Part shown: positions 1-5,678 of the stretch, one piece after another
Numbering within the stretch: the first letter of the stretch is position 1
Layout: every line of letters starts with the position of its first letter
Assembly: GCA_030622395.1 (NCBI GenBank)
Contig: JAUXGF010000218.1
Span: 1-5,678 of the forward strand
Reading direction: 5' to 3'
From: Calditrichaceae bacterium
GTDB lineage: Bacteria; Calditrichota; Calditrichia; Calditrichales; Calditrichaceae
Length of the DNA stretch: 5,678 bases
Translations under genes and position numbers: made by a program
The notes under the pieces: model-generated
The model's input: the letters and a program-made list of their open reading frames with translations, nothing else
The model's database searches: none
Told to the model about the DNA's origin: nothing

Positions 1-1094
1 CCTAGAGACTCGAAAAAATCAACAATAATTAAATCCATTGGAATTTGTATTCCTTTTACATTTCGGTTACCAACAACAAAACAGATAGCGGCATTGTTAT
101 TAAGATTATTAACAATATTTTTACAACTTAAAAATAGATCATAAAAAAAACTTTTAACTTCATGCGCTCGCTTTAAATCTTTTTTGTAAATCAATCTAAG
201 AGTATCATTTAATATTCCTGAAATTTCTAAATATTCATCTTTTTTAATCTTACCGCCTAGGCATTTTCTATCAAGAGAAATATCTGCATCGCCAAAAATA
301 TTTAAGTTTCTAATCCAATCAAGAGCGAAACTTGAAAATTGACCATAAGCTACAGTTGTTTGACTATCACCATAGGGAGGTGAAGTAACGACAAGATCAA
401 TATTTTCGGTGAATGGTAAAGGTTTTCTGGTATCTGCTAAAAATAAATTATAATCTTTATTTAATAAACCATTTTCTTTTATGATAGATGCATAACAATT
501 TATTGTTTCTTTAAAAATACGAAGAACATCAGGATTATAATCATCAAGCTTTTCTTTTGACATCCTATATCTTTTAAATTCATTGTTACGAGTATTTGAA
601 ACAGTACGCACAGTACTTGAGAAAGAAACTAAAAAGAAATCACGAATATCATCATTAGAAATTATAGAAATAAAATACCGTATTTTACCTAAATCTTGAA
701 TAACATTTTCTTTAAACCAAAAGGAAATATTTTTTATATGAGGTATATCATAATTCAATGTTGAAAATTGATCTTCTAATTTAATTAATAATTTTTTAAT
801 GAAATCGATGTTTATATTTTTGGAGCGAACTTTGGCTATCAATAATGCTAAAGGATTAATGTCTGTCCCATAGACTTTATGCCCATTCAACAATGACTGT
901 ATAATAGTAGTGCCGCTGCCGCAAAATGGATCATAGATTATACCATCTTGAGGGCAAAACTCTTTTATTAGAGAATCCACAACATTGGAATGCAGCATTG
1001 CAGGATAATCATGTATTGCATTTCTACCGACAGAAGCTCTTACCGACTTAAAATCGTATTGGGAATATCTAATCGTTTTTGTATCAATTAACAT
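1..1094 (-). CDS. Site-specific DNA methyltransferase (N4-cytosine/N6-adenine type), 3' end outside window
   Basis: This is an open frame of 364 codons from an ATG at 1094, running off the left edge without a stop. An in-frame TAA lies 11 codons upstream, with no other ATG between, so the start is well bounded; the Shine-Dalgarno sequence is weak. Visible motifs are DPFCGSGTT at residues 55-63 (SAM-binding motif I), GTDINPLA at 76-83 (motif II region) and TSPPY at 237-241 (catalytic motif IV), followed by GDSQTTVAYGQFS. A motif X-like segment (about 20-45) precedes motif I. The order I then IV, about 175 residues apart, fits an alpha-like arrangement with target recognition between them. SPPY is most often seen in N4-cytosine enzymes, but N6-adenine cannot be excluded. 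The family transfers methyl from SAM to an exocyclic amino group in DNA. Target sequence is unknown. A partner restriction enzyme could lie beyond the left edge. Its DNA is much more AT-rich than hutI or the EF-G gene, suggesting horizontal acquisition. Confidence 0.9.
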   Translation of the reverse strand, partial: MLIDTKTIRYSQYDFKSVRASVGRNAIHDYPAMLHSNVVDSLIKEFCPQDGIIYDPFCGSGTTIIQSLLNGHKVYGTDINPLALLIAKVRSKNINIDFIKKLLIKLEDQFSTLNYDIPHIKNISFWFKENVIQDLGKIRYFISIISNDDIRDFFLVSFSSTVRTVSNTRNNEFKRYRMSKEKLDDYNPDVLRIFKETINCYASIIKENGLLNKDYNLFLADTRKPLPFTENIDLVVTSPPYGDSQTTVAYGQFSSFALDWIRNLNIFGDADISLDRKCLGGKIKKDEYLEISGILNDTLRLIYKKDLKRAHEVKSFFYDLFLSCKNIVNNLNNNAAICFVVGNRNVKGIQIPMDLIIVDFFESL

Positions 1095-1132
1095 TAACGT
1101 ATACTCAAAGATTTTTAAATTAAATTAGAAAG

Positions 1133-1161
1133 AAAATATGAAAGTTTAAGAAAATATGCAA
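1133..1161 (-). promoter_or_regulatory. Candidate sigma-70-like promoter for the methyltransferase gene
   Basis: Read on the minus strand, TTGCAT (1161-1156) is followed after 17 bases by TATTTT (1138-1133), about 39 bases before the methyltransferase ATG. Spacing is ideal but the -10 box matches the consensus at only four of six positions in very AT-rich DNA, so chance matches are likely. The 110-base spacer 1095-1204 otherwise holds only short direct repeats (AGAAAATATG twice, ACATCAAA twice) and no convincing terminator after hutI, so read-through from hutI is also possible. Confidence 0.3.
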
Positions 1162-1204
1162 ACAAGCAGCCTAACATTAGACATCAAAATTCCTATACAT
1201 CAAA

Positions 1205-2428
1205 TTAATAACGTCGAAATACAACCCGCCCCTTTTTTATTGTCATATAAGTATGATTGACGCCGTAATGATAAGGCAGGTAATTCAAATTAGGTATATC
1301 CAATATTACTAAATCCGCCTGTTTCCCTTGTTCAATTGATCCGATTTTATTTTCCTTTTGAATTGACTTTGCAGCGGTTAAAGTTGTCGCCCATAATAAT
1401 TCGTTTGGCAGAAGTCCCATTTTTAAAGCGCCGATAGTCCACATTAGCTGCATGTTTTGGGTGGTTGAACTGCCGGGATTAAAATCAGTAGCCACGGCGG
1501 CTTCACATCCCGCTTCAAGCATCTTGCGGGCCGGGGCATAATTATCTTTGCCTAAGAAAAAAGTGGTTCCAGGCAGCAACACCGGAACAACTCCTTTTTC
1601 CGCCATATCATGTATTCCCTGATCGGATATTTTAACAAGATGATCCGCCGATACCGCATTAATTTCAGCCGCCAATTCAGCCCCGCCAAAAGCATGCAAT
1701 TCATCGGCGTGCAATTTTGCAGCTAAACCGTGTTCTTTTCCTGTCAATAATATTTCGCGGCTTTCATCTACGGTAAAAACTCCCTTCTCACAAAATATAT
1801 CACAAAATTGCGCTAACTTGCGTTCCGCTACAATAGGGATCATTTCATTTTTAATCAGCTCAATATAAGCCCGCCTGTTCTGTTGATATTCATCTGGTAT
1901 TTCGTGAGCGCCCAAGAATGTGGGGATCATTTCCAATTGCTGTTCTTTATTTAACTCGGCGATAATCTCTAATGATTTTATCTCGTCGGCTGTGGAAAGT
2001 CCGTAACCGCTTTTAGCTTCAATTGTAGTTGTTCCATATTCAAAAAAAACGGCGATTCGTTTTTTGGTGATTGCTTTGATCTGTTCTTTAGAGGCATTGC
2101 GAAAACGGCGGACGCTGTTTCTGATACCCCCTCCGGCTTTGAATATTTCTTCATAGCTTTTACCCTGCACACGCATAATAAATTCATCTTCACGCGTTTT
2201 CCAAAAAACAGGATGCGTATGGGCGTCGACAAAACCCGGTAATACGGCCTTACCTTCCGCATCAATAACAGCGCCGGCTTCAGGCAGGCTATCGCCGCTG
2301 TCAAAGATACCGGAAATTGTTTGCCCTTCAATTAAAAGATGAGCGTTATGCAGCTCTAAAATTTCGCCGTATTTTTTTGTGGAAAGAGGGGTGTAAAGGC
2401 GGCTTATGTTTTTTATTAATATACTCAT
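1205..2428 (-). CDS. hutI: Imidazolonepropionase
   Basis: HutI hydrolyses 4-imidazolone-5-propanoate to N-formimino-L-glutamate, the third step of histidine degradation; it is a cytoplasmic metal-dependent amidohydrolase. The 407-residue length is normal for the family and the gene is intact. Hallmarks in order: a small N-terminal beta domain with the PGFVDAHTH metal-site motif (His70, His72), Arg79 in the position of the substrate arginine, KSGYGL (139-144, Tyr142), FLGAHEIP (171-178, His175), KLHADE (238-243, His240 and Glu243), SADH (260-263), and ATDFNPGSS (313-321, Asp315). These match the known metal and substrate residues of characterised HutI at a constant offset. The segment after HTH reads PVFWKTREDEF rather than the more usual LVFAGDR-type text, a mild variation. 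The ATG at 2428 has AGGAAG five bases upstream. The HIT gene ends 33 bases upstream, so cotranscription is likely. No hutH, hutU, hutG or ftcD is in the window, so the pathway must be completed elsewhere. Confidence 0.97.
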   Translation of the reverse strand: MSILIKNISRLYTPLSTKKYGEILELHNAHLLIEGQTISGIFDSGDSLPEAGAVIDAEGKAVLPGFVDAHTHPVFWKTREDEFIMRVQGKSYEEIFKAGGGIRNSVRRFRNASKEQIKAITKKRIAVFFEYGTTTIEAKSGYGLSTADEIKSLEIIAELNKEQQLEMIPTFLGAHEIPDEYQQNRRAYIELIKNEMIPIVAERKLAQFCDIFCEKGVFTVDESREILLTGKEHGLAAKLHADELHAFGGAELAAEINAVSADHLVKISDQGIHDMAEKGVVPVLLPGTTFFLGKDNYAPARKMLEAGCEAAVATDFNPGSSTTQNMQLMWTIGALKMGLLPNELLWATTLTAAKSIQKENKIGSIEQGKQADLVILDIPNLNYLPYHYGVNHTYMTIKKGRVVFRRY

Positions 2429-2461
2429 GATAACTTCCTGTTTATTTAATCGGCTTATTGC

Positions 2462-2956
2462 TTATTTATCCAACTGTTGAAATTCATTATGCAATTTTTC
2501 CCAGGCGGCTTGCAGGCTTTCTGAAACTACTTTTGTTTCTGTGAGCACAGGCATAAAATTTGTGTCGCCGTCCCATCGAGGTACTATATGATAATGTAAA
2601 TGATCGTCAATGCCCGCCCCGGCAACCCGTCCTAAATTCATCCCGATATTCATAGCATGGGGATTCATTACATAACGAATTACCTTGACGGTTTTTTGGA
2701 TAGTTTGCTGCATGTTCAACAAAATATCGTCGTCTAATTTTAAAATATCCCCTGTATGCAGATAGGGCACAACCATCACATGACCATTGTTATAAGGATA
2801 TCTGTTTAAAATGACAAAACATTTTTCAGCGCGGTAAACTATTAAATTTTTCCGGTCATCGGATTGCGCCGGCAAAGTACAAAAAATACATTCATTTGTT
2901 TTAGAACTTTCATTTAGAATATATTCCATCCGCCAGGGCGCCCATAATTTTTTCAT
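2462..2956 (-). CDS. HIT-family nucleotide hydrolase/transferase (Ap4A phosphorylase-like)
   Basis: This 164-residue protein belongs to the histidine triad superfamily, which acts on the alpha-phosphate of nucleotide derivatives such as diadenosine polyphosphates or nucleoside phosphoramidates. The triad is HLHYHIVPRW at 119-128 (His119, His121, His123), preceded by the nucleotide-binding stretch MNLGRVAGAGIDDH (106-119). The N-terminus LWAPWRMEYI (4-13) and CIFC (Cys23, Cys26) are typical of the longer bacterial branch commonly annotated as Ap4A phosphorylase-like; the two Cys with His67 and His119 could form a zinc site, by analogy with related HIT proteins. NGHVMVVP (57-64) is the conserved HIT core strand. 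It has no signal peptide or membrane segment. The ATG at 2956 has AAAAGGA eight bases upstream. It sits upstream of hutI by 33 bases, probably in one transcript. Exact substrate cannot be read from sequence. Confidence 0.93.
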   Translation of the reverse strand: MKKLWAPWRMEYILNESSKTNECIFCTLPAQSDDRKNLIVYRAEKCFVILNRYPYNNGHVMVVPYLHTGDILKLDDDILLNMQQTIQKTVKVIRYVMNPHAMNIGMNLGRVAGAGIDDHLHYHIVPRWDGDTNFMPVLTETKVVSESLQAAWEKLHNEFQQLDK

Positions 2957-2983
2957 TGCTTTTATCCTTTTCTAACATAAAAC

Positions 2984-3013
2984 AGCCCAATACCGCATAA
3001 CCGGAATTGGGCT
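2984..3013 (-). promoter_or_regulatory. Stem-loop at the expected 5' end of the HIT mRNA
   Basis: Arms AGCCCAAT (2984-2991) and ATTGGGCT (3006-3013) pair perfectly over 8 bases; after an A-A mismatch a further CCG/CGG stem of three closes a six-base loop. On the minus strand the hairpin is followed by GTTTTATG, a weak T-tract, and then the HIT Shine-Dalgarno sequence 12 bases later. It begins only three bases after the -10 box of the promoter at 3016-3044, so it would sit at or very near the transcript's 5' end. It could stabilise the mRNA 5' end, or alternatively be a weak terminator for transcripts arriving from upstream. Confidence 0.6.
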
Positions 3014-3015
3014 TT

Positions 3016-3044
3016 ATAATACTAAACTAATCTAACTTTTACAA
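3016..3044 (-). promoter_or_regulatory. Candidate sigma-70-like promoter for the HIT-hutI unit
   Basis: On the minus strand TTGTAA (3044-3039) and TATTAT (3021-3016) are separated by exactly 17 bases; the -10 box matches the consensus at five of six positions and the -35 at four of six. The start of transcription would fall around 3009-3011, about 54 bases before the HIT ATG. The terminator-like hairpin after the EF-G gene lies upstream, which makes an independent promoter here necessary and supports the call. The -35 box is inside the imperfect inverted repeat CTTTTACAAAAG, which might also be an operator. Confidence 0.5.
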
Positions 3045-3110
3045 AAGATTATCCGCATAGACTAAAAAAGGGACTACTTGTAAAACAATATTCTTATTAA
3101 TTCAACAATT

Positions 3111-3130
3111 CCCGCCAGAGGCGGACAGGC
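3111..3130. repeat. Short GC-rich palindrome CCGCC-AGA-GGCGG
   Basis: CCGCC (3112-3116) and GGCGG (3120-3124) flank a three-base AGA in otherwise AT-rich DNA. It follows a copy of ATTAATTCAACAATTC (3096-3111), which recurs at 3211-3226 next to the long hairpin, so both compact palindromes are preceded by the same 16-base text. It looks like a dispersed intergenic element; no function is evident. Confidence 0.5.
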
Positions 3131-3219
3131 ATTAATCCAATTCTTCATTATTCCATTCTTGCATCACTCCAGTACTCCATCGCTCCAATTCTTCACCATT
3201 CCATCAATTCATTAATTCA
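3124..3219. repeat. Degenerate 8-base periodic repeat, 12 consecutive units
   Basis: On the plus strand the stretch divides without a slip into twelve octamers that all end in CA, at 3131, 3139, 3147 and so on to 3219. Most have the form NNNNTCCA or NNNNTTCA; examples are TCACTCCA, GTACTCCA, TCGCTCCA and ATTCTTCA. On the minus strand the consensus is TGGAGTRA. Three further units (TCGCTCCA, TTACTCCA, ATTCTTCA) occupy 3265-3288, beyond the hairpin at 3232-3265, in a phase shifted by five bases. A period of eight is incompatible with codon structure, so the tract is non-coding. It fills most of the spacer between the EF-G-like and HIT genes. Its origin is unknown; replication slippage followed by drift is one possibility. 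Confidence 0.8.
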
Positions 3220-3231
3220 ACAATTCTTAAA

Positions 3232-3265
3232 AGACCTCAAAGGTTTGGGAAAACCTTTGAGGTCT
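3232..3265 (-). terminator. Long perfect hairpin, probable terminator of the EF-G-like gene
   Basis: Arms 3232-3246 (begins AGACCTCAAAGG) and 3251-3265 pair perfectly over 15 bases around a four-base loop. On the minus strand the stem ends in T and is followed by TTTAAG, so a four-T run follows the hairpin; on the plus strand no T-run follows. It lies 31 bases downstream of the EF-G-like stop codon, the right place for intrinsic termination. The T-tract is short, so termination may be partial. Similar GACCTC...GAGGTC hairpins recur in genomes of Bacteroidota-like bacteria (from general knowledge), so it may also be a dispersed repeat used as a terminator. Confidence 0.7.
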
Positions 3266-3296
3266 CGCTCCATTACTCCAATTCTTCATAAAAATA

Positions 3297-5372
3297 TTAA
3301 TCTTCCTCTTCTTTTTCCTTTTTGGCTTGTTCGATTATCTTAGCAGCAAACTCCGGCGGCACTTCTTCATAATGTGAAAAAGATCGTTTGTGAATACCTC
3401 TTCCGGCGCTAATAGAACGTAATGTGGTGGAATACCTGTACAATTCCGACAGCGGCGCCTGGGCGTTAATAACCTGAAAACGTCCGTCGCTGTCCATACC
3501 GATAATCTTTCCGCGTTTACCGCTGATATCGCCCATTACGTCCCCCATGTGTTCATCAGGCACGCGTACTTCCAAATTCATGATTGGTTCGAGTAAAACA
3601 GGTTTAGCTTCACTAAAGGCTTTTTTGAATCCCATAGAAGCGGCTACTTTAAAAGCCATTTCCGATGAGTCAACGTTGTGATAACTTCCGTCAAAACAGG
3701 TTACGCGGACGTCGACAACCTTATAGCCGGCGAGCACGCCTTTGCTCATTATTTCAATTACGCCTTTTTCAACTGCGGGGAAAAATTTGCCGGGAATAAC
3801 GCCTCCGACAATAGCGTTAACAAATTCAAATTTTTCGCCGCGCGGCATTGGCTCAAGTTTTAAATAGCAGTCGCCGTACTGACCGCGTCCGCCTGATTGC
3901 TTTTTATATTTACCCTGCGCTTCAGATTTTCTTTTAATAGTTTCGCGGTAAGGGATACGCGGCTCTTCTTCTTCAACTTCCACGCCGAATCTTTGCTTCA
4001 AGCGCTGCAGGATAATTGCCAAATGCAGCTCGCCCTGCCCGGCGACTATAGTCTGTCTTAATTCCGAATCCTGGTTATAAACAAAGGTGGGGTCTTCTTC
4101 GTGTAAAACATGTAAACCGCTGCTAATTTTTTCCTCATCGCCTTTTGCTTTCGGCTGGATAGCCGTACGGATTAACGGCTCTGGAAAATCTATTTTAGGA
4201 AATGTAATTTTATTTCCTTTTGCAGCTAATGTATCGCTTGTGTGCGTACTTTTCAATTTGACCACTGTGCCGATGTCGCCGGCATACAATTCGTCAATAT
4301 TCTTTTTGTCCTTGCCGTTTAATATAAATATTTGTCCGATACGCTCGCCTTTATCGCCGGTTGTATTCATAACATCCTCGCCGGTTTTAAGAACGCCGGA
4401 CATAACTTTAAAATAAGACAACTCCCCCATGTGCATTTCGGACAGGGTTTTAAAAATTAAAGCGGACATGGGCTGCGAACTATCAACTTTAATTGTTTTA
4501 TCATCCAAAGCTTTTTTATCGCCTAATTCATCAGGAGCCGGACATAAATCTATAATAACATTCAGCAGCCGTTTCACTCCGATATTTACTGTAGCGGCAG
4601 AGCAAAATACAGGGAAAACGACATTTTTTATCACAGCTTTTTTAAATCCCTCATGAAATTCTTTTTCGCTTAGGCTGCCGGCTTCAAAATACTTTTCCAT
4701 CAATGTATCGTCGCTCTCGGCAACAGCTTCAATAAGTTTCAAATGATACTCTTCCGCTTTTTCTTTTAGATTATCGGGGATTTTTTCTTCTGTGAAATTA
4801 CCGCTGCCATCCTTGCTGAATTTTAATAATTTCATTCTAAAAAGATCAATAATCCTGTCAAAATTCGGACCTGTTTCAACGGGAAATTGGGCTAACACTA
4901 CCTGATGTCCAAAAGTTTCCGTTAATCCATTATAAACATTATCGAAATCAATATTTTCGCGGTCTAACTTGTTAATAACAACAAAACGCGGAACATTATA
5001 TTTTCCCGCTTCATTCCAGACTAATTCCGTACCGACCTCGACTCCTGAAGCAGCGGATACAACAATAAAGGCTGTATCCATCACCCGCATACTTCCAACA
5101 ACTTCGCCGTAAAAATCGGAATAGCCGGGCGTATCTATAAGATTAATTTTATGATCATGCCAAACGCCGTGGCATAAAGAAGCATTAAGTGATATCTGCC
5201 TGTTAATTTCATCTTCATTATAATCGGAAACTGTTGAACCCTGTTCAACGGTTCCCATTCTGGTAATTTCTTTTAAACTTAATAACATTGCTTCTACAAG
5301 CGTTGTTTTGCCCGTGCCGCCGTGACCGCCAAAACCGATATTACGTATTTGTCCTGTCTGGAAAGCCTTCAA
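3297..5372 (-). CDS. fusA: Elongation factor G-like translational GTPase (EF-G-2 class)
   Basis: EF-G drives ribosomal translocation with GTP; this 691-residue protein is of the EF-G-2-like class, whose role in the cell is less settled. The G domain holds P-loop GHGGTGKT (16-23), switch I text NRQISLN (57-63), DTPGYSDF (80-87), NKLD (134-137) and CSAA (257-260). Domain II follows at about 300-385, domain III at 395-470, domain IV at 475-590 (GGRGQYGD 494-501, GGVIPGKF 523-530, DSSEMAFKVAAS 568-579), and domain V from LEPIMNLEV (594-602) to FSHYEEVPP (665-673); the tail is charged (EKEEED). The histidine that follows DTPG in canonical EF-G is Tyr84 here, as in Thermus EF-G-2, and switch I has Ser61 where Thr is usual. 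The gene is intact. It is probably monocistronic: a terminator-like hairpin follows and no rpsL, rpsG or tuf gene is near. The symbol fusA is the common database label; a canonical EF-G gene is expected elsewhere. Confidence 0.94.
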   Translation of the reverse strand: MKAFQTGQIRNIGFGGHGGTGKTTLVEAMLLSLKEITRMGTVEQGSTVSDYNEDEINRQISLNASLCHGVWHDHKINLIDTPGYSDFYGEVVGSMRVMDTAFIVVSAASGVEVGTELVWNEAGKYNVPRFVVINKLDRENIDFDNVYNGLTETFGHQVVLAQFPVETGPNFDRIIDLFRMKLLKFSKDGSGNFTEEKIPDNLKEKAEEYHLKLIEAVAESDDTLMEKYFEAGSLSEKEFHEGFKKAVIKNVVFPVFCSAATVNIGVKRLLNVIIDLCPAPDELGDKKALDDKTIKVDSSQPMSALIFKTLSEMHMGELSYFKVMSGVLKTGEDVMNTTGDKGERIGQIFILNGKDKKNIDELYAGDIGTVVKLKSTHTSDTLAAKGNKITFPKIDFPEPLIRTAIQPKAKGDEEKISSGLHVLHEEDPTFVYNQDSELRQTIVAGQGELHLAIILQRLKQRFGVEVEEEEPRIPYRETIKRKSEAQGKYKKQSGGRGQYGDCYLKLEPMPRGEKFEFVNAIVGGVIPGKFFPAVEKGVIEIMSKGVLAGYKVVDVRVTCFDGSYHNVDSSEMAFKVAASMGFKKAFSEAKPVLLEPIMNLEVRVPDEHMGDVMGDISGKRGKIIGMDSDGRFQVINAQAPLSELYRYSTTLRSISAGRGIHKRSFSHYEEVPPEFAAKIIEQAKKEKEEED

Positions 5373-5386
5373 AATCGCCTCCTTTT
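5370..5386 (-). promoter_or_regulatory. Strong Shine-Dalgarno sequence and TTG start of the EF-G-like gene
   Basis: The minus strand reads AAAAGGAGG (5386-5378), five bases, then TTG (5372-5370) followed by the codons for KAFQTGQIRN, the expected N-terminus of the family. An in-frame TAA lies just upstream, five codons before the TTG, and no ATG or GTG falls between, so the TTG start is essentially forced. A near-perfect ribosome site probably compensates for the weak start codon. Confidence 0.85.
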
Positions 5387-5423
5387 AATTACAATTGCTA
5401 TATTTTTATATATCTAACTTACT

Positions 5424-5475
5424 ATCATATAGAAAGTAAAACGCTATTAATTGATCCTATTATTTAATAATTATA
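5424..5475 (-). promoter_or_regulatory. AT-rich promoter region of the EF-G-like gene, two possible -10 boxes
   Basis: On the minus strand a perfect TATAAT occurs at 5475-5470 and a near-match TATGAT at 5429-5424, about 98 and 52 bases before the TTG start. Neither has a convincing -35 box at 16-18 bases, and the whole stretch is AT-rich, so the exact promoter cannot be fixed. A promoter somewhere here is likely because no gene precedes within the window. Confidence 0.3.
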
Positions 5476-5530
5476 AAGATTTAAAAGTTACTAAATCTAA
5501 ATTTTTATTGCAAGAAATATTAACGGATGT

Positions 5531-5678
5531 AAGTAATCCCTCAGCCACGGGGTGAGGAATTTATTTAGTGGTGTATGAGAATAACACAAACCCACCCCTA
5601 CCCCCCATAAGCGTTAACTTAAGGGATAATGCAAAGCTTCCCCCTTAAAAAAGGGGGACTGAGGGGGTTGTCCAGACG
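5531..5678. repeat. Non-coding block of C/G-run inverted repeats
   Basis: No gene is seen between 5387 and 5678. This part holds CCTCA/TGAGG arms (5539-5543 and 5553-5557, extended inward by CC/GG after a G-G mismatch), a C-run stretch ACCCACCCCTACCCCCC (about 5590-5606), the overlapping palindromes GTTAAC and CTTAAG (5613-5623), and an 8-base stem TCCCCCTT/AAGGGGGA (5639-5646 and 5651-5658) with an AAAA loop, followed by another G-run (5663-5667). Composition differs sharply from the AT-rich stretch 5387-5530. It resembles dispersed intergenic repeat elements; the longer stem could also end transcription from either side, but it lacks a following T-run. Confidence 0.5.

Noticed and set aside
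1095..1204. Terminator after hutI
   Set aside because: Only a 4-base inverted repeat (CTAA/TTAG at 1171-1180) and short direct repeats are present; none forms a stable hairpin followed by a T-run on the minus strand.
1978..2331. A 117-codon open frame on the minus strand inside hutI
   Set aside because: It lies in another frame of hutI, which has every family motif; the translated product has no recognisable domain or ribosome site of its own.
3124..3288. CRISPR-like or coding interpretation of the periodic tract
   Set aside because: Units are only 8 bases with no unique spacers, and an 8-base period breaks any reading frame, so neither CRISPR nor a protein repeat fits.
3678..4656. Three plus-strand open frames of 61-109 codons
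   Set aside because: All are antisense to the well-conserved EF-G-like gene and show no motifs or supported starts; they are by-products of its codon use.
5590..5606. G-quadruplex on the minus strand (runs of 6, 4 and 3 G)
   Set aside because: Only three separate G-runs are close together, so the usual four-run pattern is not met without splitting a run with no loop.
5576..5608. Small plus-strand peptide starting at ATG 5575
   Set aside because: It stops after about 11 codons, lacks a ribosome site and lies in the repeat-like block.

Overview
The window carries four genes, all on the minus strand. In transcription order from the right edge they are an elongation factor G-like GTPase (EF-G-2 class, 691 residues), a 164-residue HIT-family nucleotide-binding protein, imidazolonepropionase HutI (407 residues), and a DNA methyltransferase whose 3' end lies beyond the left edge. 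No rRNA, tRNA, CRISPR array or transposase was seen.

The organism is a bacterium with moderate GC in its core genes. Intergenic DNA is rich in repeats: a degenerate 8-base periodic tract, a long perfect hairpin, a CCGCC/GGCGG palindrome and blocks of C- and G-runs. That intergenic style, with an EF-G-2-type factor and Hut catabolism, suggests an FCB-group lineage such as Ignavibacteria, Calditrichota or KSB1. This placement is inference from impression only; no marker gene here fixes the phylum.

Region by region: 1-1094 is the partial methyltransferase, clearly more AT-rich than its neighbours. 1095-1204 is a short spacer with a possible methyltransferase promoter and no obvious terminator for hutI. 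1205-2956 holds hutI and the HIT gene, 33 bases apart and probably cotranscribed from a promoter at 3016-3044. 2957-3296 is a structured spacer with that promoter, a hairpin at the expected 5' end of the HIT mRNA, the 8-base periodic tract, and a terminator-like hairpin just after the EF-G gene. 3297-5372 is the EF-G-like gene, which starts at TTG behind a strong Shine-Dalgarno sequence. 5373-5678 is non-coding: an AT-rich promoter region, then a block of C/G-run inverted repeats.

The genes do not form one pathway. HutI performs the third step of histidine breakdown, but the other hut genes are absent from the window. The HIT protein and the EF-G-like factor are housekeeping or stress-type proteins. 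The methyltransferase looks like an accessory gene, possibly half of a restriction-modification system continuing off the left edge. The least explained features are the octamer-periodic tract with its embedded hairpin and the hairpin at the HIT promoter.
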